Source: Segatella cerevisiae
GTDB taxonomy: Bacteria > Bacteroidota > Bacteroidia > Bacteroidales > Bacteroidaceae
Reading direction: 5' to 3'
DNA: 64,000 nt
Assembly: GCF_024054555.1 (NCBI RefSeq)
Contig: NZ_JAMXLY010000012.1
Span: 1-64,000, forward strand
Notes under the pieces: model-generated
Databases searched by the model: none
Told to the model about the DNA's origin: nothing
The model's input: the letters and a program-made list of their open reading frames with translations, nothing else
In this document: in pieces, positions 47,799 to 57,072 of the stretch
How positions within the stretch are numbered: position 1 is the stretch's first letter
Layout of the letters: each line of letters opens with the position of its first letter
Position numbers and translations under genes: made by a program

Positions 47799-49952
47799 AT
47801 GAATAAAACGATTGCACTGACTGCTGCCGTTCTGATGGGATGCAGTAGTTTGAACGCACAGACGATGATTGAGAAAAACAACATTCAACTCTCCAGTGAT
47901 CTGATGACTCCGGAGGCATTGTGGGCGATGGGACGTATTGGCGCCACTCAGGCATCTCCCAATGGTAAAAAGATTGTTTACCAAGTCGGTTACTATAGTA
48001 TAAAAGAAAACAAGGGCCACCAAATGCTCTTTGTCATGAATGCCGACGGTAAACAGAAAACGCAATTGACACATGATGCGGCGAATGAATCTGATGCCGC
48101 ATGGCTTAATGATGAGGAGATCGCGTTCCTCCGTGACGGACAACTCTGGTGTATGAATGCTGACGGGCAAAACCGCAGACAGCTGACTCACTCCAAAATC
48201 GACATCGAAGGCTTCAGGTTCTCTCCCGACGGCAAACAGGTCATTCTGATCAAGAGCATCCCTTATCACGGTAGTATCCAGAAAAATCCTTCTGACCTGC
48301 CGCTGGCTTCCGGCAGAGTCATCACAGACCTGAACTACCGGCATTGGGACCATTACGTAGAAACCATCGCACACCCTTTCGTGGCTGATGTCACTGCTGA
48401 CAGTATCACCGAAGGGACAGATATTCTGGAAGGCGAACCGTATGAATGTCCAATGGCTCCCTGGGGAGGGATAGAACAACTCGCATGGAGTCCTGACAGC
48501 AAGTCTATCGCCTACACTTGCAGGAAAAAGACCGGAGTGGAATATGCCACCTCAACTGACGCCGACATCTACTTATATCAGGTCGCAACAAGACAGACCA
48601 AGAATCTCTGCAAACCCGAAAACTATAAAGAGCCGCCCTCTGATCCGACTAAGAGTATGCGTGACCAACCGGTCAACCATCAATCAGGCGATATGAACGT
48701 CGGCTATGACGAGAACCCACAGTTCTCACCTGACGGCAAATATGTGGCATGGCAGAGTATGAAAAGAGACGGTTATGAAAGTGACCGCAACCGACTCTGC
48801 GTCTATAACCTTGCCAATGGATCGAAGAAATACGTCACGGAATCCTTTGATACGAATGTAGACGCATTTACATGGGACAACAACTCCAAGGACTTATACT
48901 TCATGGCATGCTGGCACGCTTGTGTCAACCTCTATCAGACGAATTTGCAGGGAAAAGTCACACAACTCACTGATGGTTGGAATGACTATGGCTCTGTTCA
49001 GATGCTGGGAAATACCGGAAAATTGCTGACGACAAGACACAGTCTCTCTCACCCTGATGATATCTATATCGTCACCCCAACTCAAAAGGCCAAGAAATCA
49101 AAAGTCGAACAGATCACCGATGAAAACAAAGCTATCCTCGCTCAACTGGCAATGGGGAAAGTTCAGGAACGCTGGGTGAAGACGACTGACGGGAAAGAGG
49201 AACAAGTTTGGATTGTCCTGCCCCCTCATTTCGACCCTGCCAAGAAATACCCTACCCTCCTCTATTGTGAAGGAGGCCCCCAGAGCCCTGTTTCCCAATT
49301 CTGGAGTTATCGCTGGAACCTCCAGATCATGGCAGCCCATGGCTACGTCATCGTAGCGCCTAACCGCCGAGGACTCCCGGGATATGGATCGGCCTGGAAC
49401 GAAGAAGTCAGTGGTGACTGGACAGGCCAATGCATGGATGACTACCTTTCTGCCATTGACGATGCCAGCACCAACTTACCTTATGTCGACAAAGACCGCT
49501 TGGGATGTGTCGGAGCAAGTTTCGGAGGATTCTCCGTATACTACCTCGCAGGACACCACAATAAACGTTTCAAATGCTTCATCGCTCATGACGGCGCTTT
49601 CAACTTGGAAAGCATGTATACCGACACGGAAGAAGACTGGTTCTCCAACTGGGAATACGATGATGCCTACTGGAATAAGGACAAGACAGCCAATGCAAAG
49701 AAAACCTATGAGAACAGTCCTCATCTTGCAGTAGCCAACTGGGATACGCCGATATTGTGTATCCATAGTGAAAAAGACTACCGCATCCCCTATACTCAGG
49801 GCATGGGCGCTTTCAATGCTGCCAAGATGAGAGGGATACCTGCAGAACTCCTCATTTTCCCTGACGAAAACCACTGGGTTCTGAAACCCCAAAACGGAAT
49901 CCTTTGGCAAAGGACTTTCTTCAACTGGCTCGATCGCTGGTTGAAAAAATAA
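47799..49952 (+). CDS. S9 family prolyl oligopeptidase (DPP-like)
   Basis: A 717-aa exported peptidase. Residues 1-21 are a signal peptide; about 30-420 a WD40-like beta propeller with repeated SPDG/SPDSKSIAY motifs; about 440-717 an alpha/beta hydrolase domain. The nucleophile is in GASFGGFS, the acid Asp in SEKDYRIPYT and the His in DENHWVLK. It would release peptides in the periplasm for amino acid supply, as in related Bacteroidales that grow on peptides. Confidence 0.92.
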   Translation: MNKTIALTAAVLMGCSSLNAQTMIEKNNIQLSSDLMTPEALWAMGRIGATQASPNGKKIVYQVGYYSIKENKGHQMLFVMNADGKQKTQLTHDAANESDAAWLNDEEIAFLRDGQLWCMNADGQNRRQLTHSKIDIEGFRFSPDGKQVILIKSIPYHGSIQKNPSDLPLASGRVITDLNYRHWDHYVETIAHPFVADVTADSITEGTDILEGEPYECPMAPWGGIEQLAWSPDSKSIAYTCRKKTGVEYATSTDADIYLYQVATRQTKNLCKPENYKEPPSDPTKSMRDQPVNHQSGDMNVGYDENPQFSPDGKYVAWQSMKRDGYESDRNRLCVYNLANGSKKYVTESFDTNVDAFTWDNNSKDLYFMACWHACVNLYQTNLQGKVTQLTDGWNDYGSVQMLGNTGKLLTTRHSLSHPDDIYIVTPTQKAKKSKVEQITDENKAILAQLAMGKVQERWVKTTDGKEEQVWIVLPPHFDPAKKYPTLLYCEGGPQSPVSQFWSYRWNLQIMAAHGYVIVAPNRRGLPGYGSAWNEEVSGDWTGQCMDDYLSAIDDASTNLPYVDKDRLGCVGASFGGFSVYYLAGHHNKRFKCFIAHDGAFNLESMYTDTEEDWFSNWEYDDAYWNKDKTANAKKTYENSPHLAVANWDTPILCIHSEKDYRIPYTQGMGAFNAAKMRGIPAELLIFPDENHWVLKPQNGILWQRTFFNWLDRWLKK

Positions 49953-50072
49953 GGATTGTAGATAAATTCGCTAACTAAAGGATAATCATTTTAAATAACC
50001 GAGAGAAATAATCAATTTTAAAAATTGAGATCTGTCAAGAGCTCAACAAATGTACAACTAAGAAAGAAAAAT

Positions 50073-51452
50073 ATGGTAGAACAAATTCAAAAGAAACTCA
50101 GTGACTCTGCCGGCGCTAGATGGGCAGCAGTCCTTATCGTGTCCTTCACCATGATGATGGGTTACTTCCTCACAGATGTGATGTCACCTCTTCAGGATAT
50201 GCTGGAGACACCTATTGCAAAGGGAGGTTTCGGTCTGGGCTGGTCCAGTTCTGAATATGGTTTTTTTGCCGGCTCTTACGGAATAATCAACGTTTTCCTC
50301 CTCATGCTCTTCTTCAGCGGCATCATTCTGGACAAACTGGGAGTCCGCTTCACCGGCGTACTGGCAAGTTCTCTGATGGTTATCGGGGCATTCCTGAAAT
50401 TCTATTCCTTGCAGTTTATTTCACCTGAACAGACCTTAAGCATCTTAGGAGTCGATTATAAACTCCAAGTGTGGATCGCCTCACTGGGATTTGCCATCTT
50501 CGGAGTAGGTTGTGAAATGTGCGGAATCACAGTATCCAAGATCATTGCAAAATGGTTCAGTGGCTATAGCATGGCTTTAGCAATGGGAATCCAGGTAGGC
50601 ATGGCCCGTCTGGGTACAGCAGGTGCTTTGGGACTCAGTCCTATTATTGCCCACCATTATAACAACGTGGCTTCACCTGTCCTCTTCGGGGCTATCCTCC
50701 TGTTCATAGGACTACTGGCATTCCTCGTATATGTCGTCATGGACACGAAACTGAACAAGTCCATTGCCGCCCTGAGGTCCAAAGATTATAAAGATGAAGA
50801 AGGATTCAAGTTCAGTGATCTGAAAGCCATCTTGACCAATCCCGGATTCTGGTTGATCGCACTTCTCTGTCTCTTGTTCTACAGTGCCGTATTCCCATTC
50901 CTGAAATTTGCCACAAAACTGATGATTGCCAAATACAATGTCAATCCTGACTTTGCAGGAATGATTCCCGCCATCCTGCCTTTCGGCACGATCTTCTTGA
51001 CACCGATCTTCGGTTCTATCTATGACCGTGTAGGAAAGGGTGCAACGCTGATGATCATCGGTTCAGTTCTCCTGACAGCCGTACACATCTGCTTTGCACT
51101 ACCTATACTGGATACAGGTGGATTTGCCATCTTCCTGATGGTCTTATTAGGAATAGCCTTTGCTCTCGTACCTAGCGCTATGTGGCCGTCTATGCCGAAG
51201 ATCATACCGATGAAGCAACTGGGGTCTGCCTATGCCATCACTTTCTATATTCAGAATATAGGACTGACACTGGTTCCGATGCTGATCGGTAATGTCCTGC
51301 AGTCTAATACTGTTGGGACAAAGGTCAATTTCACCAGTACGATGTGGATCTTCGCCAGCTTCGGCATCATCTCCATCGCTCTTGCTGTCATTCTCCGAAT
51401 ACTGGATAGCAAGAAGCATTACGGTTTGGAAGAGGCTAATATCAAGAAATAG
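50073..51452 (+). CDS. MFS transporter, OFA (oxalate/formate antiporter)-like
   Basis: A 459-aa inner membrane protein with about 12 transmembrane helices. The N-terminal signature (VSFTMMMGYFLTDVMSPLQ) and the interdomain loop (about 220-245) resemble the OFA/nitrate-type MFS families; an anion or carboxylate is the likely substrate but unknown. The start at 50073 (MVEQIQ) is preferred over a non-ATG start at 50025. A strong terminator follows. Confidence 0.82.
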   Translation: MVEQIQKKLSDSAGARWAAVLIVSFTMMMGYFLTDVMSPLQDMLETPIAKGGFGLGWSSSEYGFFAGSYGIINVFLLMLFFSGIILDKLGVRFTGVLASSLMVIGAFLKFYSLQFISPEQTLSILGVDYKLQVWIASLGFAIFGVGCEMCGITVSKIIAKWFSGYSMALAMGIQVGMARLGTAGALGLSPIIAHHYNNVASPVLFGAILLFIGLLAFLVYVVMDTKLNKSIAALRSKDYKDEEGFKFSDLKAILTNPGFWLIALLCLLFYSAVFPFLKFATKLMIAKYNVNPDFAGMIPAILPFGTIFLTPIFGSIYDRVGKGATLMIIGSVLLTAVHICFALPILDTGGFAIFLMVLLGIAFALVPSAMWPSMPKIIPMKQLGSAYAITFYIQNIGLTLVPMLIGNVLQSNTVGTKVNFTSTMWIFASFGIISIALAVILRILDSKKHYGLEEANIKK

Positions 51453-51474
51453 AAATTCTCTCATATATTTCATG

Positions 51475-51508
51475 GAGGAAGCTTTCAATCAAGGCTTCCT
51501 CTTTTTTT
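51475..51508 (+). terminator. Terminator after the MFS transporter gene
   Basis: GAGGAAGC (51475-51482) pairs with GCTTCCTC (51494-51501), followed by TTTTTTTA. Confidence 0.9.
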
Positions 51509-51628
51509 ATCGCTACTTTCATTTTAAAAAGAAAGCCTGTTGGCAGTTTCAAATATTTCAAAAGGATGAAGTTTCCTTGACAAAGACAGAAAATTGAATC
51601 CAAGATGAATTTCCTATTTTATTTTTCG

Positions 51629-51636
51629 TAAATTTG
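51629..51636 (+). promoter_or_regulatory. Possible -7 box of the phosphatase gene
   Basis: TAAATTTG lies 37 bp before the ATG; no TTTG is seen at -33. Confidence 0.45.
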
Positions 51637-51672
51637 CTCCCATAAATTCAGATTAAATATCAATTTATATTT

Positions 51673-53163
51673 ATGAAAAAATTATTCCTTTCGGTATTGT
51701 GCCTGATCGTGGCCTTAACCGCCTCTGCACAAGTGCAACATCCCAAACTCATTGTCGGCATTGTCATTGACCAGATGCGTTGGGATTATCTGTATTATTA
51801 CTATGACAAATTCGGTGAAAACGGTCTGAAAAGACTTCTCAAGGAGGGTTATAGTTGTGAGAACACCATGCTCCCTTATATTCCCAGCGTCACGGCGGTA
51901 GGCCATTCCGCTATCTTTAGCGGGACTACACCTGCCCTATCAGGAATCGCAGGCAATTACTTTGCAATCAATGACAAATCGGTTTACTGTTGCTCCGACT
52001 CTACGGTCAAAGGATTGGACAGTAATGACTGGGACAGTCAGATGTCCCCACGCAATATGTGGTGTACGACTATAGGAGATGAACTCAAGATATCCAATGA
52101 TTTCAAATCAAAGGTCATCGGTATAGCACTTAAAGACAGGGCTGCAATCCTTCCTGCCGGGCAAAGCGCAGACGCAGCTTACTGGTGGGATCAGAAATCA
52201 GGACATTATGTGAGCAGTACATATTATATGAAGCAACTCCCTTCCTGGGTCTCAGATTTCAACAAGGCTCATCACACCGCCCAGAATTTTGACATCAAGA
52301 CGACGACCAAACTGGGAGTGGACTACAGTTTTGATCTAGCTGAAGCCGCTTTGAAGAATGAACGACTCGGTCAGCGTGACATCACTGATATGCTCACATT
52401 GAGCGTTTCATCTACTGATGCTATCGGACATGCATTCAGTACTCGCGGCAAAGAAAACGAGGAAGTCTACATGGAACTGGATAAAGACCTGGCAGGATTT
52501 TTGAACACACTGGATCAAACTGTCGGAAAGGGTAATTACCTGCTGTTCCTTACAGCAGACCATGGGGCTGTACATAATTACAATTTCATGAACAAGCACA
52601 ATATCCCCGGGGGTGGCTGGGATTATCAAGCAACGACAAAATCACTCAACAAAGACCTGCAAGATAAATTCGGTATTGCACCGGTGATGTGGGAAGACAA
52701 TTATCAATTCTTCTTCAACGACTCTCTTATCGCTTCCCGCGGCTTAAAGAAACAGGATGTCATTGATGAGTCCGTTAAATTCCTTGAGAAAGACCCGATG
52801 TTCATCTATGCCGTCGACAATGAACATGCTGCAGAAAGCACCCTTCCTGAAATTCTCAAGCAGCGTCTCATCAACGGTTATAACCGTCAACGCAGTGGAG
52901 AGATTACTGTCATTCCTCGAGCAGGATACTTCGGGGTAGACAAACCGTCCATCAAATATAAGGGAACTTCTCATGGAGAGTGGAATCCTTACGATGCACA
53001 CATTCCTTTGATTTTCATGGGCTGGCATATCCAACATGGAGAAACTGTAGAACCTGTCAGCATGACCGATATCGCACCGACCATCTGTGCAATGCTACAC
53101 GTCCAAATGCCCAATTCCTGTATGGGAAAAGCCATTACGACCATCGTCAATCAGAAAGAATAA
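51673..53163 (+). CDS. PafA-like alkaline phosphatase family protein
   Basis: A 496-aa exported phosphatase of the alkaline phosphatase superfamily with a signal peptide ending in SAQ. Metal ligands and nucleophile are visible: Asp in IVIDQMRWD, nucleophile Thr in PSVTAVGHS, Asp/His in STDAIGHAF, TADHGAVHN and GTSHGEWN. A Thr rather than Ser nucleophile fits PafA, the calcium-independent phosphatase of Bacteroidetes that frees phosphate from monoesters. It could work with the OprP-type porin encoded about 10 kb upstream; that link is inferred. Confidence 0.9.
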   Translation: MKKLFLSVLCLIVALTASAQVQHPKLIVGIVIDQMRWDYLYYYYDKFGENGLKRLLKEGYSCENTMLPYIPSVTAVGHSAIFSGTTPALSGIAGNYFAINDKSVYCCSDSTVKGLDSNDWDSQMSPRNMWCTTIGDELKISNDFKSKVIGIALKDRAAILPAGQSADAAYWWDQKSGHYVSSTYYMKQLPSWVSDFNKAHHTAQNFDIKTTTKLGVDYSFDLAEAALKNERLGQRDITDMLTLSVSSTDAIGHAFSTRGKENEEVYMELDKDLAGFLNTLDQTVGKGNYLLFLTADHGAVHNYNFMNKHNIPGGGWDYQATTKSLNKDLQDKFGIAPVMWEDNYQFFFNDSLIASRGLKKQDVIDESVKFLEKDPMFIYAVDNEHAAESTLPEILKQRLINGYNRQRSGEITVIPRAGYFGVDKPSIKYKGTSHGEWNPYDAHIPLIFMGWHIQHGETVEPVSMTDIAPTICAMLHVQMPNSCMGKAITTIVNQKE

Positions 53164-53186
53164 GCAACGGACAACTTAATAAAAGA

Positions 53187-53227
53187 GCCCTGCCTTTATA
53201 CAAAAGTGTATTAAGGCAGGGCTTTTC
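53187..53227. terminator. Bidirectional terminator between phosphatase and PorT-like gene
   Basis: A 10-bp stem (GCCCTGCCTT, 53187-53196, with 53213-53222) is followed by TTTTC on the plus strand and by TCTTTTATT on the minus strand, fitting its place between convergent genes. Confidence 0.8.
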
Positions 53228-53301
53228 TATTGTCATCAACTGCAATACTGACAGTGCATCCAATCTCCCTTTAGATCATCAAAGGCAGATTACGGAGACA
53301 C

Positions 53302-54063
53302 TCATTTCTTGGTATGGGTAATGTCAAACAACCAAGACAACTTGATGACAATATTGCTATAATTACTTTTCCCGAAATAGTCTCGTTTTGAGTCACCATA
53401 GATATTACCCAATCCATAGTAATATCGGGCCTCCAAAAGAAAATGACCTGCATGAGGAACGGTATACTCTACGCCTATTCCTGCCACAATACCATAATCC
53501 AACTTATTCTCAACGGACATTGTATCCTGTGCCCAAATCGTGTTAGAACGCTCCGACTTACCGTTCTTTATGCGGTCAATCTCATCATTGACATTGAAGT
53601 TACTCTTGGTCGACTCACTGGTATACCACCCCACTTGAGGGCCTGCATTGGCAAAGAACTGCATGCCATGCCCCTCTTTGCCCCATGCTAAATGTGCCAA
53701 AAGTGGAATTTGGATATAGTTGATTGTCCTACTGTATTCCTGTTTCTTTTTCGTCACAGGGTCTATGACGGCAGCATCATTCAAATCGACGATATTCTCT
53801 TTCCAGCCAAGAGATGCATAATTGAGTTCTGCATAGATGGAACAAATCGTATTGAAATATTTTTCACAAGTATACCTGACTGAAAGTCCACCTGTAATGC
53901 CACCATGCTTGTTTTGGGAGACGCTTGGGTCAAAGCCAATACTGCTCAAGACGTAACCACCGTTAAATCCTACGCTAAAATCATTTCTATGCTCACCTAT
54001 CTGAGCGCTTGCTGCCACGCAACAAGTGCAGAGGAGACCGGTGAGAAGGAGTTTTATTTTCAT
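53302..54063 (-). CDS. PorT-like outer membrane beta-barrel protein
   Basis: A 253-aa protein with a signal peptide ending in ASAQ and alternating beta strands (FSVGFNGGYVL; LLEARYYYGLG) typical of the PorT-like/OMP_b-brl family. PorT is part of the type IX secretion system in some Bacteroidetes; the family is broad, so a secretion role is not established. It follows the LysM gene by 4 bp. Confidence 0.8.
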   Translation of the reverse strand: MKIKLLLTGLLCTCCVAASAQIGEHRNDFSVGFNGGYVLSSIGFDPSVSQNKHGGITGGLSVRYTCEKYFNTICSIYAELNYASLGWKENIVDLNDAAVIDPVTKKKQEYSRTINYIQIPLLAHLAWGKEGHGMQFFANAGPQVGWYTSESTKSNFNVNDEIDRIKNGKSERSNTIWAQDTMSVENKLDYGIVAGIGVEYTVPHAGHFLLEARYYYGLGNIYGDSKRDYFGKSNYSNIVIKLSWLFDITHTKK

Positions 54064-54067
54064 ACTT

Positions 54068-55465
54068 TTAATAAGCTATGGATTCGATCGTCTTGTTATA
54101 CAAATAGTGGATCAACTGAAAACTGTCATTCTGGTATCCGCCATTATTCACTTTCTCAAAGCGAAGGGGAGTTTGTACAGGTTGATAACTGCTTTGACCG
54201 GAAACGCCATTGAAATTCTTGCCGTACTGGTGATACCCCTGCAGGAAGAATAAGGCCTGATCATAACCCGTAATTCCAAAACGTGGCAGTCCGGAAGGCA
54301 TCATCCCTGTGCCAAACCAACTCTTGTAAGTCTTCTCCAACTGAATAGTCTTGGCGCTGGATGCATTATAATAAAAGGTGGTCGGAATATAAGTATCATA
54401 CCGGTAAAACTTATCCAGATCATAAGGCAGGTACATCAGCCATTCTGTATATCCGAAAAGGGATATTCCGAATCCAGGGTATTTTGCAACCATCGCATCC
54501 ATTTTCTCTACAGCCTCATTCAATTGGGGAGAACGACTGGAATTCAGTATCACCACATTCTGCCTTGTTCGGTCAAAGGACTTCACGAAATCTTCCAGAG
54601 GTGTCACCAAACTGGTCAGTCCGTACTTAACATGTTTCGCATCCAATTCCGCCCTCAATTTCAGAGTGAAAGCCCCCTTGTCAGACGAGGCATCCTTACA
54701 ATCTATGAAAATAGGGTGTGCATTGGGAAAGCGGCTTAAGAAAGCCTTGACCGTCTTCTCGTTCAAGATCGTCGGCGACTGGTAGACCTGATAGATCTGC
54801 GGATTAGAAGCCACTTCATTTCCGGAAATCGAGAAGGGAATGACAAGTTTAATACCGTAAGTCTTGCAGAAAGCAGCAAGAGGTGCGACCTGATTGGAAT
54901 ACAAAGGTCCGAAAATCAAATTACACTGATTGGCACCCTCGCTCAGAAGAGTCTGGTGGATATCCGCATTGACAGGTACGTTCCAAGCATGGACATCGAC
55001 AGAGACGCCATTCTGTTTCAATTGGTCGACAGCCATCAGTACGCCTCTATAGTATTCGACCATCCGCTTACCGTCACCGTCATTATTATGGAGCGGCAAC
55101 ATGACACCTATACGTATGGCATTGCTTTGCCGGACATTGGATGCCACCGCCCTTTGAGTGGTTTGAGGTACAGTAGCCTGGGTAGTTCCACCCTGATTCA
55201 CATTCTTTTCAGTTGTCGAAGAATCCTTATGATAAGGAATGAATATTGTATCTCCCTTTTTCAGCGTATACCCCTCCAATTTCATTTCCGGATTAGCATC
55301 CATCAATTCAGGCAGGGTGACCCCATATCTTTTTGCAATGCTGAAAACAGTATCTTTTTTCTTTACGGTATAAATATCGCGCCAGTTCAGAGTTCCTTGA
55401 GCCATCATAAATGTACAAGCGAACAGAGCAACAAACATAAAAAGTTTTCTCAATAGATATTTCAT
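54068..55465 (-). CDS. LysM and periplasmic-binding-domain protein
   Basis: A 465-aa exported protein. After a signal peptide (to about residue 22, FMMAQ) comes a LysM domain (about 30-78; YTVKKKDTVFSIAKRYGV) that binds peptidoglycan, a Ser/Thr/Gln-rich linker, and a LivK-type periplasmic-binding fold (about 120-465; IRIGVMLPLHN, NLIFGPLYSNQVA). LysM-PBP proteins of this type occur across Bacteroidales and may sense or hold a wall-derived ligand. The start at 55465 is preferred because a -7 box lies between it and 55513. It pairs with the PorT-like gene. Confidence 0.87.
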   Translation of the reverse strand: MKYLLRKLFMFVALFACTFMMAQGTLNWRDIYTVKKKDTVFSIAKRYGVTLPELMDANPEMKLEGYTLKKGDTIFIPYHKDSSTTEKNVNQGGTTQATVPQTTQRAVASNVRQSNAIRIGVMLPLHNNDGDGKRMVEYYRGVLMAVDQLKQNGVSVDVHAWNVPVNADIHQTLLSEGANQCNLIFGPLYSNQVAPLAAFCKTYGIKLVIPFSISGNEVASNPQIYQVYQSPTILNEKTVKAFLSRFPNAHPIFIDCKDASSDKGAFTLKLRAELDAKHVKYGLTSLVTPLEDFVKSFDRTRQNVVILNSSRSPQLNEAVEKMDAMVAKYPGFGISLFGYTEWLMYLPYDLDKFYRYDTYIPTTFYYNASSAKTIQLEKTYKSWFGTGMMPSGLPRFGITGYDQALFFLQGYHQYGKNFNGVSGQSSYQPVQTPLRFEKVNNGGYQNDSFQLIHYLYNKTIESIAY

Positions 55466-55490
55466 AAAACCTAATGTTTTTACACATCTG

Positions 55491-55498
55491 CAAAAATA
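55491..55498 (-). promoter_or_regulatory. Possible -7 box of the LysM gene
   Basis: The minus strand reads TATTTTTG 25 bp before the start codon; no -33 TTTG at the usual spacing. Confidence 0.4.
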
Positions 55499-55713
55499 CA
55501 AAAAAACATTCATCCCATGACATTACATCCTATCTTTTTTCCTTTTTATAAATTATTGCCTTTTTCCTTCCCTCCTACCCATGGCCATCCGTCACTCAAA
55601 GACCATTCACTCCGCCTCCGGAAAGCACGGAACCTTTTCACAAGCCCTCGGCCCCCCTCTTTTCCTTCAACGCCAACGGTCTCGTTAAATCATATTAAAA
55701 AAGATCAAATCGC

Positions 55714-55744
55714 ATTCTTTATGAACATTTGTTCATTATATTTG
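55714..55744 (+). promoter_or_regulatory. Promoter of the DUF134-NifX-MBL cluster
   Basis: ATTC (55714-55717), 19 bp, TATATTTG (55737-55744). The -33 match is weak. A palindrome fills the spacer almost exactly, so a regulator bound there would block RNA polymerase. Confidence 0.5.
55721..55736. promoter_or_regulatory. Palindromic operator in the DUF134 promoter
   Basis: ATGAACATTTGTTCAT is a 6-4-6 inverted repeat lying in the spacer between the -33 and -7 boxes. Its place suggests repression, possibly by DUF134 itself, whose gene starts 34 bp downstream. The binding protein is inferred. Confidence 0.6.
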
Positions 55745-55769
55745 CAAAAGAATTGAAAAGAATATCCTT

Positions 55770-56303
55770 ATGCCAAGACCCAAGACAATAAGAAAAATAG
55801 CAGATAAGCCCATCATCTCCGGACTCAAGCCATACGGAATGGCCGGTCCCGTCAAGAGATCTGATGCCATATTCCTTCTCTTCGAGGAATATGAGGCCCT
55901 CCGACTTTGTGACTATGGCAGGTACAACCAGTGTGAAGCAGCAAGACTGATGGGAGTGTCGAGGCCTACGCTGACACGGATATGCATGTCAGCGCGGAAT
56001 AAAGTGGCGACAGCTATCGTAGAGGGGCATCAGTTGATCATAGAAGGAGGAAAAATAGAGATCAATCACGAATGGATGAGATGCAATCACTGCCATTGTT
56101 CTTTCACGAAACAGCAGGAAGGAGACACGATGTGCCCTCTGTGTGGGAGCAAGAACATTGAAGAGACTCCGGAAGATCCACATACAGACAACTTGCAGGC
56201 CCCTCTGCAAGTTTGTTGCGGAAGTAATCGGAAAAAGTCAAGATGCCCGGGAAGAACAGGCAGGAAAGGAAAACGCAGATATGAAGATTGCAATATGCAG
56301 TAA
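55770..56303 (+). CDS. DUF134 family DNA-binding protein with zinc-ribbon extension
   Basis: A 177-aa protein. Residues 1-95 form the DUF134 sigma-70 region 4-like helix-turn-helix domain (YNQCEAARLMGVSRPTLTRI). Unlike the compact family core (about 100 aa), it carries a C-terminal zinc ribbon (CNHCHC and CPLC, about 108-126) and a basic tail with CCGSNRKKSRC. DUF134 genes are usually linked to NifX-type metal-cofactor proteins, as here, and probably regulate them. The next gene overlaps its last 23 bp. Confidence 0.85.
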   Translation: MPRPKTIRKIADKPIISGLKPYGMAGPVKRSDAIFLLFEEYEALRLCDYGRYNQCEAARLMGVSRPTLTRICMSARNKVATAIVEGHQLIIEGGKIEINHEWMRCNHCHCSFTKQQEGDTMCPLCGSKNIEETPEDPHTDNLQAPLQVCCGSNRKKSRCPGRTGRKGKRRYEDCNMQ

Positions 56304-56595
56304 AGACAACACCCTCTCAAGTGAGGTGGACTCCCGTTTTGGAAGGTGCCGATTCTTTGCCCTCTACGACAGTACGGACCAGTCTGTGACCTTCATCAGA
56401 AACACTGCCGGATCACTGGCGGAAGGTGCCGGGCCTGCAGCATTCAAACTATTGCAAAATCAGAACGTCGAGAAAATCATATCCGGCAACTTCGGTCTTA
56501 AACTTAAGGCCCTTGCCTCTGACGCCTCCATACAGTTGATCATCCCTCAAGAGAAATATACTTTAAAAGAAATCATTCACTTACTTCATCATTAA
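56281..56595 (+). CDS. NifX/NifB-family iron-molybdenum cofactor-binding-like protein
   Basis: A 104-aa cytoplasmic protein of the dinitrogenase FeMo-cofactor biosynthesis (NifX/NafY) fold. The start MKIAIC fits the family; the SRFGRC segment (about 18-23) and CRFFALYD are conserved. No nitrogenase genes are nearby, so it likely binds another metal-sulfur cluster, as in the orange protein complex. It overlaps the DUF134 gene by 23 bp, so translation is coupled. Confidence 0.86.
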   Translation: MKIAICSKDNTLSSEVDSRFGRCRFFALYDSTDQSVTFIRNTAGSLAEGAGPAAFKLLQNQNVEKIISGNFGLKLKALASDASIQLIIPQEKYTLKEIIHLLHH

Positions 56596-56601
56596 AACAA
56601 T

Positions 56602-56967
56602 ATGGAAAAAAAGATTGCTATACCTGTAGAAAAAGGTAAGCTCTGTGCCCATTTCGGACACTGTGAGAAATTTTACGTAGCTGTAATTGATAATAACAAA
56701 ATCAAAGAAGAGCAGGAAATTACTCCTCCGGAACATCAACCCGGACTGTATCCCAAATGGATGAAGAGTTTAGGTGTCCAATGTGTCATCGCCGGCGGAA
56801 TGGGCGAAAAGGCACAGGACCTGTTCCGTCAAAACGGCATACAACTCTATACGGGAGTACCGGTAAAAACAGCAGCAGACCTGGCACAAGACTACATTCA
56901 GGGAACACTGAAAAGCGGTGTCAACAGTTGCAACCATCACTCAAGAAACCATGAAGAGAATAAATGA
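56602..56967 (+). CDS. Second NifX/NifB-family metal-cluster protein
   Basis: A 121-aa paralogue of the preceding gene, with the same fold (KIAIPVEKGKLCAHFGHCEKFYVA) and two nearby Cys residues (LCAHFGHC, about 14-21) that could ligate a cluster. A C-terminal His-rich tail (NSCNHHSRNHEENK) is an added possible metal site. It starts 6 bp after the first NifX-like gene. Confidence 0.86.
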   Translation: MEKKIAIPVEKGKLCAHFGHCEKFYVAVIDNNKIKEEQEITPPEHQPGLYPKWMKSLGVQCVIAGGMGEKAQDLFRQNGIQLYTGVPVKTAADLAQDYIQGTLKSGVNSCNHHSRNHEENK

Positions 56968-56996
56968 CCGAATAGTCAAGTGAGTTTAACAGTAAG

Positions 56997-57052
56997 GAAG
57001 TGCCTTCCGCCTTTATAGTTCGCCATCTATAATGACGAGGCACTTCTCTTTT
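56997..57052 (+). terminator. Partial terminator between the second NifX-like gene and the MBL gene
   Basis: GAAGTGCCT (56997-57005) pairs with AGGCACTTC (57038-57046), with inner pairing TATAG/CTATA, followed by TCTTTTCC. It may lower MBL expression relative to the upstream genes. Confidence 0.65.
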
Positions 57053-57072
57053 CCATCTATTCCTTTTTATCA

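Noticed and set aside
55517..55756. A 79-codon plus-strand ORF before the DUF134 gene.
   Set aside because: It covers the promoter and operator and has a Pro/Ser-rich, non-family sequence.
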